NCBI GenBank assembly: GCA_963971305.1
Contig: OZ020313.1
Coordinates: 25,956,602-26,020,601, forward strand
Direction of reading: 5' to 3'
Source: Arcuatula senhousia
Taxonomy: Eukaryota > Mollusca > Bivalvia > Mytilida > Mytilidae
DNA: 64,000 bases
Shown: one piece after another, positions 23,664 through 35,047 of the stretch
Layout of the letters: each line of letters begins with the position of its first letter
Numbering within the stretch: the first letter of the stretch is position 1
The notes under the pieces: generated by a model
The model's input: the letters and a program-made list of their open reading frames with translations, nothing else
What the model was told of the DNA's origin: nothing
Databases searched by the model: none
Made by a program: the position numbers and the translations under genes

Positions 23664-24445
23664 CTACAGATCTAACCGCACCGCTGCCTTGATGGTTCTG
23701 CCTGATCTACTTATAAACATTTGTCCTTCTGATGTGTTTGTTTCTTTATCACTGTCTGCAACCGATGCTTCTTCCGACTCGCTTTCGCTCTCATATTCGC
23801 TCTCCTGATCCTGATACTGATCGATCTTTCTATCATTTGCATTCTCCCTCTCATCCTCCTCATTTTTAGTATCTGCCTCCAACATGCCCTGTTTTCCTAT
23901 GGAGAATAGACCACCGATCTGTGTTATCTTTACATATAACGAAACAGGGAGTGAATTTGGTGGTTTCATCACGAACGCTCCTCTGTCGTAGGGGTCTAAA
24001 TGCTTCAATCCATGACTTCATAATCTTTTCGTCTTCCTCCGTTACCTTTTGCACATCAGAGTCAAGATTCAAAATTGCATCTTTATGTTGCCTGAGGGTC
24101 TTCAACAATGAACGAATGGTCCATGTCCTCAAACAAGTTCAAGAAGGCCCCTACATGTTCATTAACGACTTTGACATAGCACAAGACATCATAACCGGCG
24201 AACTTATCACCTTTATTGAAATTGTGTAGAAGACTTACTTTACTCCATGGTTCGAAAGCCATACTCTTTCAATATCCCACTGTTGCTGGGTTGTTATTGA
24301 AAAATTTTCCCCGAAGACCTGTCGATTCTATGAATCTTTAAGTCAAAAATTTGGAATTCCAGTTTCTTGGCCCTTTCATTGATCCCAATAAAAGATATCA
24401 AATGATTTTTATGGTCTCTAAATTGGAGTGTTCTTCTGATATAGG
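23664..24445 (-). pseudogene. Decayed coding remnant, unrecognised
   Basis: Several minus-strand frames look protein-coding but are split by frameshifts and stops. One segment (about 24445-24297) reads YIRRTLQFRDHKNHLISFIG and onward; a second (about 24232-24085) includes GYDVLCYVKVVNEHVGAFLN; a third continues with EEDEKIMKSWIEAF; and the last (to 23664) has an acidic Glu/Ser-rich stretch and ends SRSGRTIKAAVRLDL. The final motif resembles the tail of some LTR-retrotransposon polyproteins, but that is weak. No catalytic motif is visible. Confidence 0.4.
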
Positions 24446-24894
24446 AAGCTGTGACCTATCCCTTTCCGTCACACTTTCCTGATCATAAAAACTAAGGACA
24501 CATTTAATTAAATTATCAGATTCCATTGGGTCTAGATAAATTATATACTAAATCTTAATATTGCCGACCCTAAACTTTTTCTCGGTGTTCATAAATTACC
24601 TTTACTCAGTCAGTGTATCTTACCGTTTCTTTCAAATATATCGTTGATCGTGTGAATCAAATAAGGTCATATGAATGAAGTAGCAGAGTGCTGAAGGAAT
24701 AGTTTCATCGTGACGGTAAAAAATACAGCCAGCAATAACGTTTAACGCCTATTTTGTAGGCAAAATAACGCTAACGGTTGCTAAATTTAAGGTCATAACG
24801 AATCACGCCAAAAACTCGATAACTGAAAACGGTTAAAAATATCCCCATATAACGCTAACGGTAGCGAAAATAAGGCAAATAACGGCTATTGCTT

Positions 24895-26250
24895 AAGGGC
24901 ATCAACACCCTCTAGACAGTGTTGATTGACGCGTTACCTGGTCATAGACAATGTTGATGAATGCTTCCTGTGGTGATAGATCGTGTTTATAGACGCCCTC
25001 TCTCGTGATAGATCGTGTTGATAGACGCTCCTTCTGGTGATCAGTGTTCATAGAACCCCCTGTGGTGATAGATAGTGTTGAAACACGCTTCTTCTGGTAA
25101 TTAGAAAGTGTTGATAGACGCACTCTCTGGTGAAAGTGTTGATAGACGCTCCTTCTGGTGTTAGATAGTGTTGATAGACGCTCCTTCTGGTGTTAGATAG
25201 TGTTGATAGGCACTCCTTCTGGTGTTGGATAGTGTTGATAGACGCTCCCTTTTGTGATCAGTGTAGACGATTCCTCTGAAGATCAGTGTTGATAGACGGG
25301 CTCCGTATGGTGATAGATATTGTTAATAGACCGTCCCCCGGGTGATAAATAGTGTTGATAGACGCTCCCTTTGGTGATATTTAGTGTTGATAGATGCTCC
25401 TGCTGGTATAATACAGTTTTGATGGAAGCTTCCTCTGGTGATAGATAGTGTTATTAGTCATCCCTCTTGAAATAGATAGTGTTGAAACACGCTCCCTCTA
25501 GTGATAGTGTTTTAGACACTCCGTCAGGTGATCGGTGTTGATAGACGCTTCCTTTGGTGAAAGTTTTCATAGATGTTCCCTCTGGTGATTATTGTCGATA
25601 GATGCTCGCTCTGGTGATCAGTGTAGACGATTCCTCTGGTGATCAATTGACGATCCGTTACATGATCAGTGTTGATTCACACTCCCTCTGGTGATAGAGC
25701 TCCCTCATGTCATGGATAGTGTTGATCGACGCTTCTTTGATGATTGATCGTGATCGTTGACTCTTTGGTAATGGACAGTGTTGATAGACGCTCCTTTGGT
25801 GATAAAAATTGTTGATAGAAGCTCCCTCTGGTGAGAGATAGTGTTGATAGACGCTCCACCTGGTGATAGGGTTTACAGACAGCCCCTCTGGTGATAGAAT
25901 GCCATTTCGTATATTGTGGGTTGTCTTCAGAGTTGATCAGTGTTGATGAATGCTCCCTCTGGTGATAGATAGTGTTAATAGACGCTCTCTCTGGTGATAG
26001 ATAGTGTTAATAGACGCTCTCTCTGGTGATAGAAAGTGTTGATAGACGCTCCTTCTGGTTATAGTGTTGATAGACGCTACCTCTGTTGATCAGTGTTGAT
26101 AGACGCTACCTCTGGTGATAGAAAGTGTTTACAGACGCTCCCTCTGATGATAGAAAGTGTTTACATGCGCTCCATCTGGTGATAGTGTTTATAGACGCTC
26201 CCTCTGGTGAGAGATAGTGTTAATTGACGACTCCTTTGGTGATAGAATGC
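24895..26250 (+). repeat. 30-bp minisatellite, right part
   Basis: Divergent units of about 30-35 bp with GTGTTGATAGACGCTCC and CTCTGGTGATAGATA continue in the same orientation as 19240-20298. Units here are more variable, and two longer interruptions contain GAATGCCATTT (near 25897 and 26247). The two parts were probably one array before insertion of the 20310-24890 block. Confidence 0.85.
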
Positions 26251-26384
26251 CATTTTGTATATTGTTTTATCATAGTAGGAATGAATGGCTGTGAACGCTG
26301 GGGGTATTGGATAGTTTTGAGCTTAACATAATTTTTAGGTGGATTATTTCAATTGATCCTGCTCGGTAAAGAAAACATGTTTAA

Positions 26385-26765
26385 AAACTTAATACTTTAT
26401 TCAAATACTATTGGCCCATATTTGGGTCGCAGTAATACATACACACATGCCATCAATATAATAAAAGTTCACAGTACAAAACACATTAAATACATTACAG
26501 ACATGTAGAACTATCCATAAAAAATAAAGTCATCAATAATTAATGTTCTTCGTTCCTCAGTTCTAATGCCTGTTTGAAGAAATGGGCAATTATTTTAACT
26601 TCTTCGGGTGTTGAGGGGTTTAAAATAATTTTTAGTTTTTCTATTTTCAGGTTTAAAAAATTAATAAAATTTACATTTGGACTTTTAGCCTTTTTGCACC
26701 ACTCATACAATAAATGCAGAAAAAAAACGATTTTAATACATTCTGAGTCCCCCCCCATAGTAACA
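26385..26765 (-). pseudogene. LINE 3' fragment
   Basis: The minus-strand frame 26758-26540 encodes the C-terminal tail of a non-LTR polyprotein. ILNPSTPEEVKIIAHFFKQA and LELRNEE match the tail of the LINE at 59164-61268 (ILNPTTTEEI, SLELREG). The AT-rich 3' UTR extends to about 26385. The element is strongly 5' truncated. Confidence 0.7.
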
Positions 26766-26917
26766 AGTTAAAAGAACCTTATGAAAAGAGCTGATAATTC
26801 TGCCAAAAAGAAATATATCGTGTAAAACGGTGGAAAATGTATGCTTTATATTTCCCATTGATACCCGGATTGTGTCATGTAACTCGCTGTACTGGATAAT
26901 TATATAAGACGCTCTAG

Positions 26918-26953
26918 CAATTCATGCAAGCATTCAGGCTTTTTGGAGCCTCT
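26918..26953 (+). repeat. Orphan pearl-type 3' hairpin
   Basis: ATTCAGGCTTTTTGGAGCCT followed by CTAG corresponds to the family A 3' end (ATTCAGGCTCCTGGGAGCCT then CTTG). No matching body is seen immediately to the left. Confidence 0.4.
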
Positions 26954-27039
26954 AGTTGGTTACTATTAGAATTAATTGAAAATTACTAGAAAATGTGTCT
27001 ATGACCAACAGGAATGCCCTTCCGTTCTTGAAATAACAT

Positions 27040-28303
27040 TAACCCTCAATGTGCATTTCCTGGGACATGGATCTTTACCAAGAAATTAATCAAAAGTGTT
27101 CATGCGTAAATTACAGGCCGCAGTGACCTAATATCTGGTGGATGGTGCCGTGTTACCAAGACCCATCTAGTAGCAAAATACCCCCTAACATATAGTATTC
27201 GATATATCTTAACAAAGAACTTAATCAAACACATTCATGCGTAAAATATAGGTCACAGTGACCTAATTTCTAGTTAATGGTGTCACGTTACATGAGACCC
27301 ATCTAGTAGTGAAATATCATTTACCCCCAACATCTAGTATGATCCAAGTTATGGACCTTAACCAAGAACTTAACCAAAGTCGTTCATGCATAAAATATTA
27401 GTCACAGTGTCCCAATTTCTATTGGGTGGTGCCATGTTACTTAAGACACATCTAGTGGTGAAGTACCATTTCTCTAATTGTTGTGCAATATTATCTTGTT
27501 CTCGCGAGATGAGACTATTTTTCGTATCACACTCCGCACGATGTAATATTCTATTTCAAGAAATTTGATTAACTGTCCGCGCGAGACACGCAGTTAGACA
27601 CGCATCTCGTAGAAAGCGTGCTTACTTTCGTTTGAACACAAATAAAATATATTCAAAAAATGTACTTAAACGTTTGTTTTGTTATAAAGTCTAATTTTAA
27701 TTCAAAATAATTTTAAAAAAGGTGGTACATTATTATTATTTGACTACTTTTTTTTCATATGTTAACTAATTAATATACATAAAGCATGCACATGTATATA
27801 ATTATTTTCCTATTACTAGTATTTAAAATTAAGTATGTAATTTTGGGCCTATACTTTCACGTTAGACAGTTAGATAAAAAGGTTCACAACTACAAGTGAT
27901 GAGATACTGATTTTTATCACACTCGTTAGATATTTGTCAAAGAAAACTCGCAAATGCTCGTTTCCGAATTTGACAAACATCTAACTCAATGTGATTAAAA
28001 ATCCGTATCTCATCACTTCTAGTTGTGAAACCTGTATTGCCCCTCATGTAGTATCCGAGATATGAACCTTAACCAAGACGTTCATGCATAAAATATAGGT
28101 CACAGTGACCTAATTTCTAGTAGATGGTGTAGCTTTACCATAGACTTACCTGGTACTGAAATATCATTGACTCTCACCATCTATTATCCGACCAATGGAC
28201 ATCAAATAAGAACTAATTAACCAAAGTGTTACGGACGGACGGACGGACGGACGGACGGACAAGATAAAACTACATGGCCGATCCACATGCCTGGTCGGGC
28301 CGT
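27040..28303 (-). mobile_element. Pearl-like family F element, interrupted
   Basis: Read on the minus strand, a head with GGCCCGACCAGGCATGTGG (near 28301-28275) leads to a (GTCC)n microsatellite (28260-28233), then units of about 135-150 bp. On the plus strand the units contain TTCATGCGTAAAATATAGG, CACAGTGACCTAATTTCTAG and CATCTAGTAGTGAAATA. Between about 27473 and 28036 the array is interrupted by unrelated sequence that includes a foldback. Related pieces lie at 34010-34200 and 52975-53240. Confidence 0.7.
27881..28032. mobile_element. Foldback repeat, about 152 bp
   Basis: Arms 27881-27941 and 27969-28032 are imperfect inverted repeats (GGTTCACAACTACAAGTGAT on the left, ATCACTTCTAGTTGTGAAACC-type complement on the right), with a loop of about 27 bp. 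It sits inside the interruption of the family F array and may be part of the insertion. Confidence 0.65.
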
Positions 28304-28368
28304 GAAAACGTCAGAGAATCTCGATCTATTACCGTAATCGGTAAAATGCGGAATGCAACTTTGATTCT

Positions 28369-30111
28369 AAGGACAAGGTACACTAAGACATATTTGGCCC
28401 CCTCTATGATTCAAAATTACAAAATTGATATGGAGAAAATTCTTATGCTATTTAGTGGTTCAAGTGAATGAACAAACTTGTTCTAATAATTTTTGTCTCG
28501 CCTGCGACGAAAAGTCGCGGAAGGCGAGACATAGGTATTACTTTCCGGCGGCGACGGCGGCGGCGGCGGCGGCGTCGTAAACTTTTTTGTAAGACTTTTG
28601 TGGACAATGAATTGCTTGAAAAGTATAATAGCTAGGCATCTGATATTTGGTATACAGACAGTTCAGGTTATGGTCTTCGCAACTGTCACCATGCCGTTTG
28701 ACCCTGACCCCATTTTCACGCTCCAGTGACTCTGTGAACTTAGGTCTTTTTTCAGGCCGTAAACTTTTTTGTAAGACTTTTGTGGACGATGAATTGCTTG
28801 AAAAGTATAATAGCTAGGCATCTGATATTTTGTATACAGACAGTTCAGGTTATGGTCTACGCAACTGTCACCATGCCGTTTGACCCTGACCCCATTTTCA
28901 CGCTCCAGTGACTCTGTGAACTTAGGTCTTTTTTCAGGCCGTAAACTTTTTTGTAAGACTTTTGTGGACGATGAATTGCTTAAAAAGTATAATAGCTAGG
29001 CATCTGATATTTTGTATACAGACAGTTCAGGTTATGTTCTATGCAATTGTCTCCATGCCGTTTGACCCTGACCCCATTTTCACGCTCCAGTGACTCTGTG
29101 AACTTAGGTCTTTTTTCAGGCCGTAAACTTTTTTGTAAGACTTTTGTGGACGATGAATTGCTTGAAAAGTATAATAGCTAGGCATCTGATATTTAGTATA
29201 CAGACAGTTTAGGTTATGGTCCATGCAACTGTCACCATGCCATGTGACCCTGACCCCATTTTCACGCTCCAGTGACTCTGTGAACTTGGGTCTTTTTCAG
29301 GCCAAAAAACTTTTTTGTAAGACTTTTACGAAAGATGAATTGCTGGAAAGTTTTAATAGCTAGGCATCTGATATTGGGTAAACAGACAGTTGCGGTTATG
29401 GACAACGCAACTGTCACCATGCCATGTGACCATGACCCCATTTTTATGCTCCAGTGACTCTGTGAACTTAGGTCTTTTTTCAGACAGAAAACTTTTTGTA
29501 ATACTTGTGTGGACAATGGATTGCTTGAATAGTATAATAACTAGGCATCTGTTATTAGGTATACTGACACTTTTTGTGTTTATATCAAGAAATGAAAGCT
29601 TAGGTAGTAGATTTTAGCGATAGTGCCGGCAGGCGAGACATACTTTTAGTGGCCACACTTGTTTAAGCGTAGCATCTGATCACATGGGTGGAAAATAGGA
29701 TGTCAAAACAAACCAAATATGTAAGATTCCTGTCAAATTAATTTTGGGTCATTTTTTTCAATTTTGAGATGCCTCCGCCTTCTTGGCCCAGACATTTTGT
29801 AAATTAACTTTAAAACTGACTTCAATTAAAGTCTAAATCAGTCAGTAAATCTCTGGGTCACGTAGGCGGAGGCCTTTGAAAATAACAATGTTAGCTCTAT
29901 TAAAATCAGCATTTTTCTCGATTTTGTTGATTTTACTATGTTTTAGGTCTCTATAAAATTGACATACCGAAAAGATTATTGGAAATTGAAAGCATACTCA
30001 TACATTTCAACCATTTTACTCCATATATGAAGTGCATTTTAATAATTTACTTCGGATTTATTTTTTCATAAAATAGGGGGCCAATTATGGCTCTTAGCGT
30101 ACCATGTCCTT
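28369..30111. mobile_element. TIR element carrying a pearl-like insertion
   Basis: Imperfect inverted ends of 35-37 bp (28369-28403 and 30075-30111; AAGGACAAGGTACACTAAG on the left, TTAGCGTACCATGTCCTT on the right). The family B element 28490-29662 lies inside, so the original element was about 570 bp. The remaining right part holds an inner inverted pair around GCCTCCGCC and GGCGGAGGC. No transposase. Confidence 0.55.
28490..29662 (+). mobile_element. Pearl-like family B element, complete
   Basis: It opens with the stem-loop TGTCTCGCCTGCGAC / GTCGCGGAAGGCGAGACA (28494-28533, GAAAA apex), then a GGC/GAC microsatellite, then six tandem units of 182 bp. The unit starts GTAAACTTTTTTGTAAGAC near 28577, 28759, 28941 and 29123, with variant starts near 29303 and 29484. 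The 3' end has GCAGGCGAGAC (29629-29639), the inverse of the 5' start, then GTGGCCAC and CTTGTTT. The plan is the same as family A although the sequence is unrelated. Confidence 0.8.
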
Positions 30112-30205
30112 TGTATGTTTCATCTTTTATTAGAGGTCTACCCGTACCGATATTGTTTAACGTTTGTTAGCCGGATTCAGGCTCCTGTGAGAATTTAGTT
30201 AAGGT

Positions 30206-30365
30206 GCAGATCCAAGGAAAGGCGTACCGGGCGCCGTACAAAATCTGAGAAATCTGACAAATTTGGGGGGGGGGTGCACAAAAACCACGAAAAAACCTTG
30301 AAAATTTCGCGAAAAATAACTACATTTTTTTTATTTTTTCAACTGAAGTCCTGGATCCGCCTCCA
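30206..30365. mobile_element. MITE of the GGCGGATCCAG family, decayed
   Basis: The right end CTGGATCCGCC (near 30350) and a decayed left end AGATCCAAGG (near 30213) enclose a G-run and CGTACCGGGCGCC. Better copies lie at 50849-51002 and about 62174-62334. No coding capacity. Confidence 0.45.
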
Positions 30366-30479
30366 GTTGGTTGCTCTACAATGAAAGAATTGATTTTTTT
30401 TTTACTGTAATTGGAAACTCTTTACTTCATATAGCTGGTAATTTCAAGTGTCATGAATCATATAGCCTACGCCAATGAT

Positions 30480-30535
30480 GTACAAACATGTACATCTTAT
30501 GATATAAAAAGATTATAAGATGTACATGTTTGTAC
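30480..30535. repeat. Perfect 21-bp hairpin
   Basis: Arms 30480-30500 and 30515-30535 are exact reverse complements (GTACAAACATGTACATCTTA at the left) with a 14-nt A/T-rich loop. It could be a minimal foldback element; nothing marks it as a regulatory site. Confidence 0.7.
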
Positions 30536-30539
30536 TTAT

Positions 30540-31141
30540 AGTTATTTTATTAGTGAACGGGTGTTTTCTGCAAACTGGAATATCTTTACTCGTTCAGTTC
30601 AATTGAAACATAATAACGGTATGTTTGTTAAGATATTAGTTTTTTTTTTTTTTGTGGTTTGTTTTAAGTGTGTGTTGGGGTGGGGATGGGTATCTAAAAG
30701 GGTTTCAGCGTCGACGGAAAATTTCCTTAACATGAATTAAGGGAAATATTATAAGCACTTAAATTTATGATCATGATTTCTTTTAACAGTGTTAAGGACA
30801 AAACTCACACATGCACAAAAAACGCGACAAATTTAAAACGGATTTGGGGTTGCGTCAGATTGATAAAAAAAATTCCTATTGTTAAAATAAGCAAGATTCA
30901 TACAGACTTAATGTCCGCATGTGTGGCTACAGATAAGGTATCGTCCAAGACAAATTTCCAATTTCGTCTACCAGTATTAAATCTTGACAGTTGTCTATAT
31001 ATGATTTTAAGTCCCAATCTCGAAAATAAAATTACCATCTTATCTAATTGAAAAAAAACTTTCCGTACAATTAAAACGCAGTATTCGGCAATTGGGAACT
31101 ATCCATTTGATAGCAGATGAAATGCGTCATGTTTGTCGCAC
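30540..31141. other. Unassigned stretch
   Basis: Contains a T-run near 30641-30653 and an open frame of 94 codons (30767-31051) with no recognisable similarity, which I do not call. The block 31074-31117 recurs in direct orientation at 33586-33628. Confidence 0.3.
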
Positions 31142-31294
31142 AGGCGTTTGGGTTCAGGATTTTTTTTTATTAATAACGTGTATATAAAAATTTTCATACT
31201 CGTCTATATACTATGTGGAAATAGTATATAGATGAGTATGAAAATTTTTATATACACGTTATTAATAAAAAAAAAATCCTGAACCCAAACGCCT
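31142..31294. mobile_element. Near-perfect 153-bp palindrome (foldback MITE)
   Basis: Arms 31142-31213 and 31222-31294 are inverted repeats with one substitution and one extra A/T, around the 8-nt loop TGTGGAAA. The outer ends carry AGGCGTTTGGGTTCAGGAT. The high arm identity implies a young insertion or gene conversion between arms. Confidence 0.85.
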
Positions 31295-31592
31295 ATGGTT
31301 TGTCGGTCCTCTGATTTTTTACCAAACCCTTTTAAATGTTTTAGATGTTGAATTAACACGGAATAGAATTTCTACGGCAAGTAAATGTTCTGGCATGGCA
31401 GTGTAAGACCGAAATGAATAGCAGGAACAGTATTTATATCAATGTTTTCGAAAGATTCTGAGTATATTTCAAATCAAAAGTAAAATGCCAATGCTCAACT
31501 TAGTGGTTTGTTACAAATTCTAGTTCAAACCGGTTTTTAATTCACTAAAATGGTTTTAGTGTGAAACTGATTCAAAGGCCGTCCATGCGTTA

Positions 31593-32300
31593 AAGGCATA
31601 TTGTCTACGAAAAATTTTTTTTTTGTAAAACCAAAAATTGTCGTCAGACGATTCGTTTTGGTTATTTAGAAAGATACAAACTTTCATAACCTCTTTGAGG
31701 TTTTTATCATGCAATAAAGTCATAATACCACTAGGTTTCTTTATTACTTCAAAAATTGAAAAATAAATAATATTTGTAAAGCTTTACAAAAATTCATATT
31801 CATGAGATGTAGATGAGCTGTAAGCATGCGCACTATACTTTCTTTGATTGAAAACTTCAATAGTTCTTGCACGTGGTGCATAATCTGTTTCTCGAAGTTT
31901 TAGCTCGGAAGAAAATTTAAACGGCAACCGAATATTAGAGCTACTTAATGAATTAAACTGACAATTATTGCCTGTATTAATTTTTGAATGTTATTTAAAA
32001 GGTAAACACGAAAAATATCGGTATTTTTTCAACATATCAATGTATTCGGGGACAAAACTCGAGATTCCGCTTAGTGTCCGTGTTAAAACTACTCAGTCTA
32101 AATCTGTGTCAATGTGACGTAGTGCAGGTAAATAAAATATCAATCAATATTGTCGAGCCATTTTGATCAAAATAAACTACTTTTGAGGCAAAATTTGTAG
32201 CAAATTTGTTTTTCAATATTCATTTTATTGCATTTCGGTCTATTTGACACCAAAAAATTGAGGGGTAAAAAAAATGAGTTTGCCGTAGACAATATGCCTT
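31593..32300. mobile_element. TA-flanked MITE, 708 bp
   Basis: Perfect 17-bp inverted ends AAGGCATATTGTCTACG (31593-31609) and the complement (32284-32300), flanked on both sides by TA (31591-31592 and 32301-32302). TA duplications point to the Tc1/mariner-type group. The interior is non-coding. Confidence 0.8.
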
Positions 32301-32302
32301 TA

Positions 32303-34009
32303 AATTTGCTGCACATCGACACCTTGTGGGGCAATATCTTCAAAAGTTACACATTGCTATGTTATTTTGAACATATAACACGTTTTATTCATTGGTATGT
32401 ATAGATCCATAGTTACTTGGGGCACAAAAATATAAAAGCTTCATTTATAAAATACAAAAGAAGATTAACATTGCTTTAGGAAATGACGCTTGGCTAATAC
32501 ATAGGATCTTCTCAATTTATTTTATTTTAAATTCCGAAACAAGTAAACGAGAGAAAAAAGAATTACGGAAACTGTCAATCTTTATCTCAAAACATAGAAG
32601 ATGCAGCTATTCTTTGTGTTCGTCTTTAGATTGGCTGCATTATTTGAATATATGAAGGTTAAAATCAAATTGAGCTTGTTAAAAAGAAACAAGATGCTAG
32701 ACCCATTTATATATTGTCCGTCATGAGTTAAATGCTTATATGAGAAATGAAATATAATGAGTAGCTGTTTTGTTTTGTGTTTTTATGCTTTTTATGCTGT
32801 TTAATGGTTTTGTCGCACATTCTGAGGGGTCAAAATTTTCCTAAATCAAGTTTTTTCCCAAACCTATATTTTTGATATGCTAAGACCCTGAGAAAATCAA
32901 ATTTACCAAGAAAACAATATGTCCGTGTGCATTTTGTTCGCTACAGCCATTTAAAAAGGGCCTATTTTGACAATTTTCTCAAAATTTCATCATTTTTGGC
33001 CTATTTTGAGGTAATTTTCTTTAAAATAGCAAGTTTCACAATCAAGTTTTCTCTCAAAGTTTCCATATTGATAGATGCAATGATTCTGAACGAATTTAAC
33101 TTTTAAAAAGTACATGTCCGTGATGATATAAGAAAGTTTAGTCCCGAAAATATGCCTTTTTAGGTCATTTTCAAGACACCATAAAACTGGAAAAATCAAG
33201 CCTTTTCAAATTTTCTATCATACCAAAACCTCAAAACTCTCCATTTTCGTTTAAAATAATTGGACAAATATATCTTTTTGAATTTAAAAAAGAAATCATA
33301 TGAATTGCATGCATATTTTGTTGGAAAAATGAATTTTACTACCCCTGGCTAAATTCAGATTGGGAACAATGGTCATATTTGGTCAAAAATTAAAATGTCC
33401 CATATCTCAAAAACTACTAATCGTATCTTCATAATTTTTTGACAAAATTTAGATGGATCATCATTTGATATATATCCACCAAAAGTTATCAATTATAAGG
33501 TAAGGTTTAAAAAATTTCACAAAGTTAACGAGATTTCAACGAGACTGAAACCTCAGAAGAATACCCCCTTAAATTCCGTGCAAAACGCAGAATTCGACGA
33601 TTGGGAACTATCCTTTGATAGCAGACCAAATACAATATTCAAATTACCACTTGTTTGTGCGAATCCCTTTTAGACATCCTAATATACCATTGGTACCTTT
33701 TTGCTGCCCTGAATCCCTTTATGGACCCGTGTCCGCATTCATTTACATGAATAACTTAAAAATTCGACATAATTGGAATAAACAATGCAGTCTGGCATAA
33801 TATTGTATTTGGTCTGCAAAGTAATAACGCCAGTTCTAAAAGTAATAACAAAAATCAAAAATAATAGTTTCTTTTCACTTTAAACAAATTAAGCATACGT
33901 CATGTGCGTTCAAAGTTGAATGTACAAACTAATACATTTATTTAACACAATATTCATTGAACATATATAGCCAATAAATATTTTCAAATAGCATATCAAT
34001 GTCAATCAC
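32303..34009. other. Unassigned AT-rich stretch
   Basis: No gene is supported. 32820-33540 has repeated poly-A/T phrases such as TTTTCTCAAA and may be an old repeat. 33586-33628 is a direct copy (with changes) of 31074-31117, sharing ATTGGGAACTATCC and TTGATAGCAGA. Confidence 0.3.
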
Positions 34010-34200
34010 ATTATGCTTAAAATATAGGTCACGGCGACCTACTACCCAAAACATATCTATAGTGGTGAAAGATCTTTGACCTCAAATATTTAGAATTTGA
34101 GTTATGAAACTTTACCCAAAATTTTACCAAAATGTAACGGACGTTTGTACGGATGGACAACGGTAAACTATATATCCGATCCATAAGAATTGCTATGCTT
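34010..34200 (-). mobile_element. Pearl-like family F fragment
   Basis: It contains TTAAAATATAGGTCACGGCGACC, a variant of the family F unit phrase, then a GGAC-type remnant (ACGGACG, GGATGGAC) and a decayed head (ATATCCGATCCATAAG). Order and orientation match the element at 27040-28303. Confidence 0.5.
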
Positions 34201-34337
34201 CCCAAACTTTCGCAAGTACGGACATGACGGCAGGACAGAAGAAAAAAAAATAATTCAGTCCCTCTGACAAGACGTCGTAAGGGATGGGGGCGTGCAATCC
34301 ATATTGTACTGCTGGTGGTTTTTCATAGTAGTTTTTC

Positions 34338-34400
34338 TAAATGTGAGCTGTGTCGCGTACAATTATTCCACATCTCATTATTGTCTATCGTACAGTTAAA
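34338..34400 (+). repeat. Family G fragment
   Basis: TGTGTCGCGTACAATTATTC followed by CACATCTCATTATTGTCTA matches the 3' part of the family G repeat. The rest of that repeat is not recognisable nearby. Confidence 0.45.
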
Positions 34401-35047
34401 AATGGTTTTGAAAAATCTACCATTTTTAACTTCTTTCTTTCTTTCTGTATCTTTATATCCTAGATTGGACATCCTAGATTGGACAACCACGAGTAGCCGT
34501 GTAGAAAACAAAACCCATCACCACTTTAATTTATTGAGTTTATTTACATTGTCCTATCCAAATTTATATACATCTCGGATTTAAAAGTTGTAGTTGTACA
34601 TGTATATATATCCTAGCTGCATTTAGTTGATTACCATTTCAAAACCAAAACGTATTGAACGAAATGTACTAAAAACTAAAAAAGTTCAAAAAGGAAAGCC
34701 AAATTCAGCACCAAAGTACCTCTGGTCCACCAGCAGCGGTTATCGATCCACTGATACCAAAACGGGTATAAAACGGGAATTTGGTTATGCTCTACACATG
34801 TATATATGCATATTTCAAGGAGACACATATGAGAGTAAGCAGGTTTATACAAACGGGTTCGATCTGGCGTTTGGTAATTTGTTTGAAATTATTCTGGAAA
34901 GGGTTTTGATTTAAAGAACTACCCTGAAATGGGGTTCAAAACTACTTAATTACATGTATAATTACAAATAGTTTTTATATGACATTTAAAAAATGCGGAC
35001 GTACAGCACCGTGCCAAAAGTGAGTCCCAAAACATGTTTTCTTTATA
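34401..35047. other. Unassigned stretch
   Basis: Two overlapping open frames (34315-34584 and 34627-34914) show no recognisable motif and no splice context I trust. No repeat was placed here. Confidence 0.3.

Larger units (their letters stand above)
21141..24866. repeat. Composite insertion with 39-bp direct terminal repeats
   Basis: Sequences at 21141-21179 and 24828-24866 are direct repeats (35 of 39 identical, containing TAACGGTAACGGTAGC-type blocks). Additional AACG-rich segments lie at both ends. Between them are a family G repeat, two pearl-like elements and a decayed coding region. The whole block separates the two halves of the minisatellite. Whether the direct repeats are LTR-like ends or a short internal duplication is unclear. 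Confidence 0.45.

Noticed and set aside
23866..24132. Considered as an intact small gene
   Set aside because: It is only one frame of a longer decayed region; the neighbouring frames carry the continuation, so it is reported as a pseudogene remnant.
28533..28575. GGC-repeat considered as a CpG-island promoter
   Set aside because: The run is the microsatellite segment of family B, present again at 56680 and 62475 next to the same stem-loop.
30767..31051. 94-codon frame with several Cys and Lys
   Set aside because: No motif, no splice context and AT-rich codon composition equal to flanking DNA.
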